Shown here: positions 1-10,539 of the stretch, piece by piece
Position numbering within the stretch: the first letter of the stretch is position 1
Layout: each line of letters starts with the position of its first letter
NCBI GenBank assembly: GCA_021234155.1
Contig: JAJEKV010000003.1
Span: 18,334,386 to 18,398,385 of the forward strand
DNA: 64,000 nt
Direction: 5' to 3'
Source: Isoetes taiwanensis
Taxonomy: Eukaryota; Streptophyta; Lycopodiopsida; Isoetales; Isoetaceae
Made by a program: the position numbers and the translations under genes
The notes under the pieces: model-generated
The model's input: only the letters and a program-made list of their open reading frames with translations
Told to the model about the DNA's origin: nothing
Database searches by the model: none

Positions 1-31
1 AGGACTTCGTGAGTCAATCTAAATCCAAAAA

Positions 32-370
32 ATGCATCTTTTTGCATCCAAAGGACAACTCTTGGGACATGAAGTATCCAGCCAAGGTATTCAAGTTGCT
101 CAAGATAAAGTTGAAGCTCTCAAAAAACTGGTACCTCCCAAGAATTTGAAGCAGGTTAAGAGTTTCATTGGTATGACAAGTTTCCTTAGGATGTATATCC
201 CAAATTTTGCTCATATCTTAAGTCCTATCTCTAAGTTGACCAGGATAGGGAAGTTTTCTAAATCTGAAAGCAAGCACATACCTATCACATGGACCCCAGA
301 GTGCCAAGAAGCTTTTGACTTTCTTATTTTATCCATATGTGAAGCTACTCTTTTAAAAAACCAGATTTGA
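32..370 (+). pseudogene. Reverse transcriptase C-terminal/connection fragment
   Basis: An open stretch of about 112 codons. PPKNLKQVKSFIGM, then FLRMYIPNFAHILSPISKLT, then WTPECQEAFDFL is the signature of the region between the RT thumb and RNase H in Ty3/gypsy pol. An in-frame stop lies just upstream of the first Met, and the frame is lost after the fragment, so this is a broken piece of a longer polyprotein. It follows the RT palm, which would lie to the left of the window. Confidence 0.8.
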
Positions 371-1000
371 GCCCGCCATTTGAGGTTTATATCATCATTA
401 CTAAAAAGGCTATAGGTTTAGCCATTTTTGGATAAGCACACCATAGTTTTTGCAAGCAAACAATGGTCTGCTCTTGAAGAAAGATATACTAGAATAGAAA
501 AAAGTGTCACGCTGCTCTCATGTTCCTCATCAATAGGCGGGGGCATCTACTTCCGAAAAGCCAAGTTCAAGTTCATATGAAGCAAAATCCAATGGGATTG
601 CTATTTGGTAAAGCAACTAATAAACCAAAGATCCGTGAGATGGGCTTGTAAGTTGCAAAGTTATGATATTTCTCAGAAAAGAGTTGCACTTGACACGAAA
701 TCCTAGCCTCTACTTGCCTTATATATTTTTTTGATCATGAGGATGAAATGAATATTACCGACACTTCGCTTGCGTGAGCACATTTGGAAGTAACTCGTGG
801 AGGTCAAGCCCAAGGAGGATGGCAAAGAACCTATTAGGGATCTTTTGCAATATGGATTCACTTCTCCAAACCTCACCCAAGTCGAAAAGAAGACTTAAAG
901 ACAAGTGCGCATAATTCAAGCTAATAGAAAATATCCTATGCAAAGTCAACAGGATGGAATCTTGTCGAGGTGTGTAAGTGAAGAAGAATCGCCTTGATAA
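371..1000 (+). pseudogene. Degenerate RNase H and linker region of the same pol
   Basis: No long frame survives. Short pieces resembling a gypsy RNase H can be read in different frames, for example QVQVHMKQNPMGLLFGKATN around 570-625. These sit where RNase H should be, between the RT end and the integrase zinc region. The assignment rests mainly on position; the sequence has many indels and stops. Confidence 0.45.
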
Positions 1001-1400
1001 TTAAAGAGATGCACAAAGGAATTGGTGGGGACATTTTGTCGGGATACCACCGCAAAAAGATTCTCGTGTCCGGATATTATTGGCCTACTGCTTTTAGAGA
1101 TCAAGTTATGAGGTTATAAAACTTGCCATCAATGTCAAATTTTTAGTAAAAGAATTTTATTGCCACCGCCTTGAATCCTATCATATCTCCGGACCTTTTC
1201 AAATCTGGGGGCTAGATTATATTGGTCCTATTAATCCTTCCTCTGCAGGTCAACATCAACATATTATTGTGGCTACAGATTATTTCACTAAGTGGGCAGA
1301 GGCTATACCTTTGAGACAAGCTAATGCCCTCACAACCGCAAGGTTTTACATGAATTTATTTGCTCCGTGTTTGGTATTCCCTTCCGGATACATTCGATAG
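1000..1400 (+). pseudogene. Integrase zinc-binding region and first half of catalytic core
   Basis: From about 1009 the frame reads MHKGIGGDILSGYH, then GYYWPT, and after a frame shift TCHQCQIF, which is the His-His-Cys-Cys zinc-binding layout of retroviral-type integrases. From about 1190 another frame gives FQIWGLDYIGPINPSSAGQ and IVATDYFTKWAEAIPL, the start of the DDE core with its first Asp. The frame ends in a stop near 1395, close to where the second catalytic Asp should be. Broken, not functional. Confidence 0.75.
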
Positions 1401-1435
1401 AGGTACCCCTTTGTTAATGAAGTCATTGCTAATCA

Positions 1436-1777
1436 ATGAGCATTTTGAAGGTCAAGCACACCAAAAGTTCTTCATATTATCCTCGGGGTAATGGACAAGC
1501 CGAAGCTACTAACAAAGTATTGAAAAATATCTTGCGTAAAAAAAAGCTGGAGATCAACAAAAAGGATTGGCATATCAAAATAGTGGACGCCCTTTGGGCT
1601 TATAGGGTCACTATCAAAACAGCTACAAATCACACACCTTTCAATTTGGTTTATGGCATAGAGGCAGTTCTACCAGTAGAACTCGAATTACCTTCTTTGA
1701 GATTAGCTCACAAATTGTGTTTACCTTTTGAACATGCTCTACAGGGAAAGACCGGATGCCCCGCTACATTTGGATGA
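1436..1777 (+). pseudogene. Integrase core end and C-terminal domain (Tat-like)
   Basis: The frame includes SSYYPRGNGQAEATNKVLKN, in which the Glu of GQAEATNK is the third catalytic residue of the DDE core. KDWHIKIVDALWAYR and TPFNLVYGIEAVLPVELELP follow. These are landmarks of plant Tat-type integrases. After LPSLRLAHKL the frame drifts, and the rest continues in the next frame. Confidence 0.8.
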
Positions 1778-2060
1778 GTACGTAATGGAAGCCGAGAACA
1801 CAAACTTGTTAAAAAGGCTAAAGATCCGGCTGCATTCAAGGTCGCACACAAAATACAAGGCACTTTTAAAAGGGGAGCTTGTTCTCAAATGGAACAAGTC
1901 AAAGGAGGATTCTCACAAAATTTGACAACATTTGGGAAGGGCCCTTTGTAGTGTTGGATCCTCGTGTACTAATTCTTATTGGTTACGTGAAGTTGCTTCA
2001 GGGATGCCATTGCCAAATCCTATCAACATCTTGCACCTGAAAGGTATTGGGACCAGCATG
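1728..2060 (+). pseudogene. C-terminal tail of Tat-like polyprotein
   Basis: Overlapping frames carry ERPDAPLHLDEYVMEAEN, KGELVLKWNKSKEDSHKI, FDNIWEGPFVVL and finally PLPNPINILHLK. These match the end of Tat-like pol, where a KxGDLVL strand and a WEGPYVV strand precede a terminal NxxHLKRYY motif. At least two frame shifts separate the pieces. There is no chromodomain, in contrast to the element at 5042-26398. Confidence 0.65.
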
Positions 2061-2290
2061 CTTGCTTGTCCCTCTTCTTTATTAAAAGGTTTAGAGATTT
2101 ATAGTAGGTTTAAAGTAGTTAAATCAGTTGATTTTTAAGCACATTATTTCAAGATAGAACAGTTTGACTTTGAGCACATTACTCTAATAGAATTTGGTTC
2201 ATGTTCCTAGGTTGATCTGATCGGTAATAGTGCAAATGATCTCAAGAACGGGGTTGATACTAATAATTACCAAGTGTCATATGCGTGAGC
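2061..2290. other. Spacer after the Tat-like pol, no gene seen
   Basis: Non-coding stretch directly downstream of the polyprotein end. It is probably the 3' untranslated part of the element, but no polypurine tract or LTR boundary could be found. Confidence 0.4.
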
Positions 2291-2600
2291 ATCCTTCCTC
2301 CATCTTTATTCACCTGTCCTTAAGCATTCCTACCATCCATCCAGCCTCTTATTCTTGTTTTTCCATACCTTAACAAGCACTCAAGCAAAATCACCTTCAC
2401 CATCATAGCAGAGTTGCAAGGGTTTGAGACTAATTGGTTTATGTGTTTCCATGACAGGTGCACTCTTCTTCCATATTTTTTCATCTGTCTTGAGTAGTCC
2501 TACCTCCCATTTGAACTCCTTATTCTTATTCTCATTCCCTAAAGAAGAAAAGCACTCTGCAATTCATCTTTACCATCACAGCAGAGTTGCACTTGTTGAA
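2285..2600 (+). repeat. Diverged tandem duplication, about 165-bp unit
   Basis: Two consecutive units share CTCTTATTCTTGTTTTTCC-like and CACCATCATAGCAGAGTTGC-like blocks. The first runs about 2285-2425 and the second about 2450-2600. The copies have drifted considerably, so the duplication is old. Confidence 0.6.
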
Positions 2601-2639
2601 GATTAGGAGGAAGACATATTTTCTTGTTTTGGCGAAGTT

Positions 2640-2905
2640 TCAAACACTTGCACACTCACTCCATTTCCATTTTACCACCACCTCACCATATACACACTCA
2701 TTTTCTTTTCACTACTTATTCCATTCACAATCATTCCACCACCCTTTTTATGCCTTTTTATCCATATTATTCCCTCACCACATCCATACTTCCATACTCA
2801 CACTCACTTCCACCTTTTTCTATCTATATTATTTCATCACCACATTCATACTCACTTCACCTCCACTTACATCTCACACTCTCATATCTCCACTTGGATA
2901 CCTTG
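2640..2905. repeat. Pyrimidine-rich low-complexity tract
   Basis: A strongly biased C/T/A tract made of CACTCA, TTCCAT and CACCACA words, with almost no G. Open frames across it are rich in Ser, His, Pro, Phe and Tyr and are judged to be composition artefacts, not genes. Confidence 0.7.
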
Positions 2906-2987
2906 GCACAAAGTTGAAGACCCCCCTAGTTATCCATTTCTGACATCACATGGCTGAGGGGACCAGCCTTTTTCTTGTTTTGGCGAG

Positions 2988-3010
2988 ATGTTGCCCCCAA
3001 AGGGCAACAT
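2988..3010. repeat. Perfect hairpin, 9-bp stem
   Basis: ATGTTGCCC, a five-base spacer, then GGGCAACAT: a perfect inverted repeat. It sits immediately before the AAAGTGCTGG minisatellite. No function is known. Confidence 0.75.
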
Positions 3011-3012
3011 GC

Positions 3013-3090
3013 TAAGTGCTGAAAACTGCTGGAAAGTGCTGGGTGCAAAGTGCTGGAAAGTGCTGGGTGCTGGAAAGTGCTGGAAGACTA
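3013..3090 (+). repeat. Minisatellite of AAAGTGCTGG(GTGC) units
   Basis: Four to five short units of the form AAAGTGCTGGGTGC or AAGTGCTGG follow one another, some truncated. The overlapping frames read Cys/Trp/Lys repeats and are composition artefacts. Confidence 0.75.
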
Positions 3091-4930
3091 GGTCAAAGTT
3101 TGGAAGACTCTTGGCATTTAACATTGATATGGAGGTCAAAGGATGTTCTTTCTTCAGGTCAACAAGTGCTCGAGGTTCAAATTTACATGAGGTACTTTAT
3201 TTGAGGTCAAAATGCTTAGTCAAAAGTATGCTCTAGAAGATTCTGGTTATGAAGTTTGGAAGACATTTTTTGAAGATTGAAGTCAAAGAGTTTGGAAGAC
3301 CCCATGGTGCTTGATTTTATCCCTTAGCCATTCTCATCCAATCATTGTTCATATTCTATCTCTATCCATTGAGATTTTCTAGCCATTTCTTCCCACACCC
3401 ATACCCTCCTTTTTGTTTACCCTTGCCTACCTTATTTTGCCTTACCCAAATTTTCCTTTCTCCATTACATCCACATCCCCCATTGCCTCTATACTTTCTC
3501 ACTTCATATGACATTTGTTTTTTGCAAATTTCCCTAGCCTAGACCCTTTTTGCAAGTCCTTACCATTATGCCATGCCACTTGTATACTTTATGGAATATT
3601 CTTGACCATTATGCCCAAGGACTTAGCATATTCCCAAAGAAAAATTAGGGTTGCCATTGCTAAAGTGATCCACCTCTTCAATTTTCTATAAGTGACCTTT
3701 TAAAACCATGGCCTAGCTTTGCAAAAATAAAAAATACAAAGATATTCCATGGATATACGGAAAAAATACGAAATCGTGATCGCGCTATTTCTCGAAAAAT
3801 ACAGCCAAGAACCCTAAATTTCTGCTTCCACCTCGAATCTCACGGATTTGGCACCGAAACCTCGGAATCTACCTATTTTGACCTTCCCACTCTTTATGAA
3901 CCGAATAAACCCATCAATCAAGGCTAAGATTAAGCAAACATTTGAAAACTAAGATAAAAACATGGGATTCGACAAAAGGATTTTCTTGAAGGCCCGTAAA
4001 CGCATAAAACCTTATCGTGATCATTGTTGAGCATGACTGGAAGGATTTTGGAAGTCTCTGAGTACTCCCCGATCAAGTCACAAGAGATTTGGTTGGAAAT
4101 TATCTATTGAAACTTTTTATTGACCTGAAGTTGATTTTGAAGTACTGAATTATTATTTCCCAACATTATTATGATTGATTTACATTCCTATCAATGAAAT
4201 TCGATGCCTATCTGAAGAAATTATCTCTGTTATGATCCTTTACAATTTTTCCTCTGTTCAAAATTTTATAGAAAAATCCCTGAGTACTTTTGATTACCTT
4301 TGACCCATTTGCCATCAATACTTGAAGCATCTGGAACCTATATGCCTTGAAAAATCCAAAAAATCCTACTCACAACTTGAGTTAGAAATTTTTGCACTCT
4401 GTTTTGGCTATTCTTGACTGTATTTTGCCAAATCCAGTCACAAAAATTACTTTTGCTTATCCAGATGACAATCTGACCATTTGCCTAGATTCCTTATCAC
4501 CACTAAAGCACATTTGCTTTGGAGATTCTCAACAACTCGTCTGGCAACTCCAAAATTTCAATCTCTGATCACTGTTTTCAGATTTTGACTGCTATTGACC
4601 AAATTTTGACTGCACTTTGAGCTCGAATAACTCACAAACTATACTTCTGACTTGGTCAGAAGCTTTACCATTGAGTACCTACATCTTTTCTGACTAAGTC
4701 TATAGTGGTTGACTCAAAAAATCGATTTGCATATCAATGCCACAACTGTTTTGATAAAGGTGTCAATTTCTGGAAATGGGAAAGGTACAAAACTTCAAGT
4801 TTTTGGACTTATCATTGAAATTTGCTTGCATAGATTGATCACCTTAAGTGATCTGGAGGTTCTAACCCCAATTTGAGTGAAAGCTCAAGTTGGTTCCTTG
4901 TGGTTGATCCTTAAGCCAGGTTTAGGGTCA
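3091..4930. other. Non-coding spacer, nothing recognised
   Basis: About 1.8 kb, AT-rich with a pyrimidine-rich patch near 3340-3560. No coding frame, tRNA, LTR boundary or tandem repeat that I can support. It may be the remainder of the Tat-like element's 3' region or LTR, but without a second LTR copy this cannot be shown. Confidence 0.5.
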
Positions 4931-4936
4931 ACACTT

Positions 4937-5013
4937 CTCTTGTTAAAACACTAATTATATCATTCCTTAGCCAAATAGAAGGTTCTCTTGGACTCTACAT
5001 GGCTAGTAATTGA
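4937..5013 (+). repeat. Left member of a diverged repeat pair flanking the chromovirus
   Basis: The sequence from TTGTTAAAACACTAATTA through GAAGGTTCTCTTGG to GACTCTACATGG is matched, with gaps, by 26526-26640 beyond the far end of the chromovirus. The two members lie about 30 bp and 125 bp outside the target duplications. They are therefore a pre-existing tandem repeat at the insertion site, not part of the element. Confidence 0.65.
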
Positions 5014-5036
5014 TACTTTTGTCCCAGCTTTCACTG

Positions 5037-5041
5037 ATTGC
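5037..5041. repeat. Target-site duplication, left copy (ATTGC)
   Basis: The five bases directly before the LTR start are identical to those directly after the right LTR (26399-26403). Five base pairs is the usual duplication size for Ty3/gypsy integrases. Confidence 0.9.
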
Positions 5042-6660
5042 TGTGACGCTCCCTGAACATATACGACCCTCGGACGTATACATACGGGGACTTTCCCCTC
5101 CCATGGCGACCAACTCGCCATGAACAGGGCCCTCCGTCTATTTCGGGCCATCTATAATACGATGCCCGAAAGAAGGACACGAAGGGGTCATTCGGCCCAC
5201 GCCTTCAATGGGGCTCCTACGTCGCGGAAGCGTGAATACAAGGGTTAGCACACAGCATAAATCACATATAAATAACCACCTCGAAGGGTGGCATATCCAT
5301 CCAAATACCAACGGCAAAGAATATGCATCTAAACCTAAGAAAACACCCCAAACCCATGGTTCTACCCCGGTTCAGACTCCAGTGAGGATCGACTGACGGC
5401 TAGGCCTCAAGAGATCGCCAGATGTAATCTTGACATGGCGCTGGCTGGCATAGAACATGGGCTAGGGTTGTCCACTCCATCCGCCCCTCCCGGCACACAC
5501 TTTGCGGATGGGTCAATTCACGCTATGGCATCGCTATAGCCTTCCAGAGACACGTGCTCGAGGCATCACCCCGCCGAGCCTACCCATGGTTCATGAAGCC
5601 CCGTCCGATGAGGCAGGTCGGAAGCGCCCCTTCCGTAATCACAAAGGGCTCCATGGGCGAAGCTAGAGAATACGTGCCGCATCAGCGACCCCCGCATCCA
5701 TACCCGACTTACTCACCCTAAATCTACTCAAAGTGCAAGGTGCCCCATACGGGTCACACCTTCCCACCCAGGGAGTGTCAGACCCATACCCGGCCCTCTA
5801 CGTGACCGGCTATCGTGTCTAGCTCGCTATAGGAGTCCTGTGAGCCTTTATGTTCGTGGCAAGACCCCACCTCCACTTCACCACCGTGTTCCTTTGTCCG
5901 GTGCTAAGCCGCCACCATAGCATCTATGACCCGTGGGCTCTTGTGCACGTACAGCCGCATTATTGGGATAATACTGGGGCTTTTATCTAGGAGCATACTA
6001 CAATATATGGGCTCAGAGGTCTCTACCCTCCCCGTAATCCCCCATCTCGAGTGCTAACTAAGCAAAGAACTATCAATTCATCCTTTGAGAGCAAAACCAG
6101 AATCAAAATATAAAGAGAACTTACCTTTACAACCAAGGGTTAGTTCCTACGAATAAAAGCACAGAGAAACATACAAGACAACACACAAGTGCCCAAAAGG
6201 GACGCTACCCTAGAATATCAGCCTATACTAGCCACCCACCTGTATTCCTGCTCGACCCGTTATCGTTTGGTGCCTCCATCCTTCCCAAAACTTCGATGCT
6301 CGGCTCCGATCACACAAGTACTTGGGCAAGGTGGCCAAATCCCAAGGTAGGCGCCACCTCGGGTCGATTATGGTGGATACGGGGGTGGTGATCCACCTTA
6401 TGGGTCCAAAATAGCATTCACCATGTCGGGCCAACCGTGTTTGGCCAGTGGCCTTCCCAAAGGATAATTAGTTTAATTATCCTTTATAAATAATGATCCC
6501 TTAAATGTAGGTTATTATCTTTAACAATTAAATTAGCATAGCTAATTTAATCCTTTTTAAGTCAACCCCCTAGGTTACCATGCCCCATGGTAGCGTATCT
6601 ATACTGGGTGACGTGTCAACATATTTATACGTATACCGTATAAATACTTGGAACGCCACA
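5042..6660 (-). repeat. 3' LTR of the chromovirus (full length)
   Basis: About 1619 bp, starting TGTGACG and ending CGCCACA (expected CGTCACA). It matches the right LTR across its whole length. Many differences from the right LTR are small indels or swaps at CAG/CTG words, for example around 5549-5610 versus 25272-25345, so LTR divergence is not a safe clock here. The U3 part (6459-6646 on the plus strand) holds four palindromes. Confidence 0.92.
6459..6646 (-). promoter_or_regulatory. U3 region of 3' LTR: four palindromes and a TATA-like box
   Basis: In order: AAAGGATAATTA-GTT-TAATTATCCTTT (6459-6485), TTAAATTAGC-ATA-GCTAATTTAA (6528-6550), TACCATG-CCC-CATGGTA (6576-6592), and TATTTATACG-TATAC-CGTATAAATA (6622-6646). 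All four stems are perfect. The last contains TATAAATA in either orientation and could serve as the TATA box of the minus-strand LTR promoter. The set is present in all four LTR copies of the element, and the first hairpin also occurs, with a changed stem, in a related LTR at 29753-29779. Confidence 0.7.
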
Positions 6661-6670
6661 TTCTCCCTCC
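6661..6670 (-). other. Polypurine tract next to 3' LTR
   Basis: On the minus strand GGAGGGAGAA lies directly before the LTR terminus TGTGACG, the expected site for the primer of plus-strand DNA synthesis. Copies adjoin the partial LTRs at 10540-10550 and 14424-14434. Confidence 0.85.
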
Positions 6671-7198
6671 TTAGAATTAATCCGCCCTCGAAGATTGGGG
6701 TTAGTTGAAGATATACTAATAAAGAAAACACATTATAAAGGAAGATAATTCCTTGTTTCCCAAGGTAATATATTAAAACTTTTGAAGTTCAAAACAGTTC
6801 AAGCACTAAAGTGCATTTCCGATGATTATCATAATCAAAAAGTTCAAGGACCGAAGTCCAATATCAAAAAGCAGCGTAACACTAAAGAACTATGTGTAAA
6901 CACCATGAAAACGGAGAAAGTCGGGTCATCAGCAACCCCCTATACATGGGCAGGTCACGTACTGCTCACTGGCCTGCACATGTCACTATATCAGTTTTCA
7001 TAGATAAAAAATAATTAGATTGTGGTTGAAGGGTCCACCCCCTATAAGAAAATAAAAGAAAATTTATCTACAAGGGACCTATTATGCCTATGGTTAGCAA
7101 TTCATTGCGGCGTAAAGAAGTTCATGCTTTACAAGCAGTTCGTGGTCGTGTCCACATTGACAGTAAACCACGTCCTAAGGAACACGAAGGTGATCCCA

Positions 7199-8875
7199 TC
7201 ATCGGTAACTGTTGTTAACTACGATGCATCTACCCCCTACTGATTCTCGGCGAATCAAGTCTTCAAGCTTACCGCCGGGAGCGGGGTTGATAGCATCGTT
7301 GATGGTGCGGCCTTGAGATTCACGCATGAAATCGGGGTAGTGCTTCTCAAGATCTGTTTGCATCACCCACGTAGCATCCTCCACTGGCAAGTGTTTCCAC
7401 TTGACTAAGTATTGCAGCATTTGAGTCCTCCTGGTCTGTTTATAAGCTCGATCAAGAAGAGCTTCAGGTACTATCTCTAGCTGCTCCTCTGTCATTTCCA
7501 GGAGGGTTGGGGTTTCCAAAACCTCCTCCTCGATCGTGGGTGCTGCTTTTTAGAAGACTCACATGAAAAACCTTGTGGATCTTTAAGCGGGGTGGCAAGT
7601 CCAAAGCGATATGCTTGCTCCCCAATACGCTCGATTTTGAAACGGTCCAGCCCATCCGGGTGCCAACTTCTTGCAATTACCAATATTAAGCTTGGCTTGT
7701 TTTACTTTAATCTTAAGCCAAACCGATTCACCCACTGAAGACTCGTGGGGTCCTGTGCTTATCTCGCTACACTCTTTTGACGACGCTGCGCCTAGCAAGT
7801 AACCACGCACTTTGCCGACCAAAGCTTGCATCTCCGGAGGAGTTGTTGAGGAACCTCCACTTTCGACACCTGGGTTGTGCCATGTGTCGAGTAAGGCATT
7901 GATAACCATAATTTATCATGAAAGGAGATATTCGAAGACTCCTCGTTTCATACATCAAGTATAGGCAAACTCTACTAGATAAATATAGTCAGCCCATTGG
8001 GATTGCTTACTCCACACATAACTTCGTAGCATATCCTCTATGATACGGTTGGTACGCTCTGTCTGACCATCTGTCTGAGGATGATATGCGGTACTCATAG
8101 CAAGCTTGGTCTGGATGGTGGTGAAGAAATCCTTCCGCAATGCACTTACAAATTTGGGATCCCCGCCGATACAATAACCCGTGGCATTCCGTGCAACCTG
8201 AAGATCTCCTTTGCGAAAAGCAAGGCGGTGTCGAAGGCAGTGTCGGTGGTACGACATGGCAAGAAGTGAGCCATTTTTGATAATTTGTCGACGACCACCA
8301 TTAGTGCATCATAGCCACGGAGAGTTCGTGGAAGGCCCACAATGAAATCCATGGTTATTACTTCCCATTTTGCGTGGGGCACATCCAAAGGCTGCAGCTC
8401 TCCTGGAACTCTTAGTTGCTCCTCCTTGGTTTGCTGACACACTTGACACTGCTTAATGTATCTAGCAATATCCTTCTTCATGGAAGGCCAAAAGTAACTA
8501 GAGCGGATTTTAAAATAGGTCTTCATAAAACCCGCATGTCCAGCTATAGGGCTGTTGTGCGTGTCATGGAGGATTAACTTACGCACCCCGGAAGTCAGAG
8601 GTACACACAACTTATCCTTGTGATACAACAAATTGCCCTCTTTCTTATATGAACGGAAAGCTTCGCGTTCTTTATCTGTGCGTGCTTCCTTACTCAAACC
8701 AGCCTGCATTTCACGTAACTCGGGATCCGTGGCCAAGGTCTGTTCTATCTGCTTTCCCAAACTCACTGGTGAGTGTAGAAATTGCATTACAATGGGTTTG
8801 GGTTACCGAGGGGTGGCGTGACAATGCATCCGCAACCACATTGTGCTTTCCAGGCTTATACATGATGTCAAAATC
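7199..8875 (-). pseudogene. Integrase-chromodomain, copy 1 (broken)
   Basis: Minus-strand fragments give the end of RNase H (DIMYKPGKHNVVADALSR near 8830-8875), the zinc-binding region (HNSPIAGH then CQVCQQTK), the DDE core (FIVGLPRTLRGYD, and QTDGQTERTN near 8040-8080) and the chromodomain (YLVKWKHLPVEDATWV at 7380-7430). The frame shifts at about 8150-8160 and several times between 7500 and 7960. Most breaks coincide with CAG/CTG words that are intact in the copies at 11643-12815 and 14963-16504. Not functional as written, but some breaks may be consensus errors. Confidence 0.85.
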
Positions 8876-9284
8876 CAACAATTGCTGCTTCATGTGTATC
8901 CCGGTGTTTGGTCAGACGGCAAAGAAGCCTTGCATCCGTGCGGGCTTGATTGGTGTGGTTGATTTGGAAGCGGCGGCGGCCAGGATCTTTCGGGGGATTC
9001 AGCACTGAAATGACCTCTCGATTCCTCGACTCGGTACAAGCTATTTCAAAGCTTTTGGTGTTCCCGGATTAGTAGAGCGGAAGTTTTCCATTTGGCGGGA
9101 CTTCTTGGGTGTGGTAAATGGTGATGGTCGGTTTGTACGCCAGAAGAGAGTTGCGCTTGTTGTGGAGTGTCGAGGTATCACTGCCTCTTTGGGGGCGGTT
9201 CTCCTTCCTCCTCACTTGCTTTGTAACATTACCATTCTTTTAATATATTGTCGACACGCTTCTTCAAAAAAAAAAAAAAAAATC
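8876..9284 (+). mobile_element. cDNA-like polyadenylated insertion in RNase H, copy 1
   Basis: About 409 bp on the plus strand, antisense to pol, ending in a run of about 17 A (9266-9282). It separates the RNase H codons for FLEEYDF from those for DIMYKPGKHN, which are adjacent in related elements. Target sequence AAAATC occurs on the left (8870-8875) and can be read again at the right end of the A run. Its coding part is frame-shifted here relative to copies 2 and 3. Confidence 0.7.
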
Positions 9285-9821
9285 ATATTCTTCAAGAAAT
9301 TCCATCCATCTCCTCCTCGACGGAGGTTGAGGTTCTTTGGGTGGATAAATAATCTGAGACTTTGGTGATCCGGTGTCCAACTGAATCTTCTCCCAAGGAG
9401 GTAGTGTCTCCATATTCGCAAGCCGCGAACAACAAATTAACAACTCCCCGATCATGGGTAGGATATCGCTGTTCCGCCTCGCTCATCTTCTTTGAATCAT
9501 AAGCAATAACCCTCCCTCCTCGCATTAGAACCCCACCAAAGGGCGATTTTACTTGCATCTGTGGGGCCACTAGTTTATCCTTATCGATCGGGCAACGTGA
9601 GAACGGGTGCTGAGGTTAAGGCATCTTTAAGCTGCTGGAAACTTCCCTGAACCTTAGTCTTCCAGTGCTCCATCCAATCCTTTACCTTCTCATGCTTGGT
9701 CAGATTTGTAAGAGGGACTGCAATCTTTGCAAAATCCTTCACAAATTTTTGGTAGTATCCTGCTAGCCCCAAGAAACTTCGGACCTCGGAGACATTTTCT
9801 GGAATAGGCCATTCCCTTACG
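9285..9821 (-). pseudogene. RNase H / RT connection, copy 1 (broken)
   Basis: The minus strand encodes, in pieces, [20 protein letters not shown] (connection), then [11 protein letters not shown], and RNase H words ([43 protein letters not shown]-like). Compared with the intact copy at 17059-19011 there are frame shifts at about 9420-9470 and 9575-9590. The fragment stops at the GGCC junction with LTR sequence. Confidence 0.8.
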
Positions 9822-10539
9822 GCCGCATTATTGGGATAATACAGGGCTTTATCTAGGAGCATACTACAATATATGGGCTCAGAGGTCTCTACCCTCCCGT
9901 AATCCCCCATCTCGGGAGTGCTAACTAAGCAAAGAACTATCAATTCATCCTTTGAGAGCAAAACCAGAATCAAAATATAAAGAGAACTTACCTTTACAAC
10001 CAAGGGTTAGTTCCTACGAATAAAAGCACAGAGAAACATACAAGACAACACACAAGTGCCCAAAAGGGACGCTACCCTAGAATATCAGCCTATACTAGCC
10101 ACCCACCTGTATTCCTGCTCGACCCGTTATCGTTTGGTGCCTCCATCCTTCTGAAACTCGATGCTCAGCTCTGATCACACAGGTGCAAGTACTTGGGCAA
10201 GGTGGCGCTCAGCTCAATCCCAAGGTAGGCGCTCAGCTCAGGTCGATTATGGTGGATACGGGGGTGGTGATCCACCTTATGGGTCCAAAATAGCATTCAC
10301 CATGCTGGCCAACCAGTTTGGCCAGTGGCGCTGCTCCCAAAGGATAATTAGTTTAATTATCCTTTATAAATAATGATCCCTTAAATGTAGGTTATTATCT
10401 TTAACAATTAAATTAGCATAGCTAATTTAATCCTTTTTAAGTCAACCCCCTAGGTTACCATGCCCCATGGTAGCGTATCTATACCGGTGATTTGTCAACA
10501 TATTTATACGTATACCGTATAAATACTTGGAACGTCACA
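9822..10539 (-). repeat. Partial LTR, copy 2 (inner portion only)
   Basis: Begins abruptly inside the LTR at GCCGCATTATTGGGATAATA and ends at the normal terminus CGTCACA. It holds the four palindromes. It is joined on its left to RNase H/connection sequence at GGCC and on its right to a polypurine tract (10540-10550). Confidence 0.88.

Larger units (their letters stand above)
1..2060 (+). mobile_element. Decayed Tat-like Ty3/gypsy retrotransposon, 3' part of pol
   Basis: A run of pol fragments in the usual order: end of reverse transcriptase, RNase H remnant, integrase zinc-binding region, integrase core and integrase C-terminus. The order identifies a Ty3/gypsy element on the plus strand. 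The integrase C-terminal wording (ALWAYR, TPFNLVYG, EAVLPVELELPSLR) is typical of the Tat/Ogre group of plant gypsy elements, which lack a chromodomain; that assignment is from family knowledge. The left end lies outside the window. Frames shift and stops occur throughout, so it is not functional. No LTR could be identified downstream. Confidence 0.85.
5954..9821 (-). repeat. Tandem unit 1 (partial LTR + 3' UTR + IN + RNase H)
   Basis: First of three tandem units. Its left part is the inner portion of the real 3' LTR (from 5954), followed by the 3' untranslated region, chromodomain/integrase, the cDNA-like insertion and RNase H. It ends where RNase H/connection sequence joins LTR sequence at GGCC (9821-9824). 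Unit length is about 3868 bp. From 6661 to about 7510 it is virtually identical to unit 3, then becomes error-laden, which suggests mosaic consensus quality. Confidence 0.85.

Noticed and set aside
2587-2943. Open frames rich in His/Phe/Ser/Pro
   Set aside because: Caused by the pyrimidine-rich low-complexity tract; no start context or motif.
6782-7243. Two 73-codon plus-strand frames, repeated exactly at 14546-15007
   Set aside because: They are identical because the whole tandem unit is duplicated; the region is the element's 3' UTR and unit 2 does not keep the frames.
8649-9008. Plus-strand open frame of 119 codons
   Set aside because: Mostly antisense of RNase H/integrase plus a frame-shifted copy of the cDNA insertion; not an independent gene.
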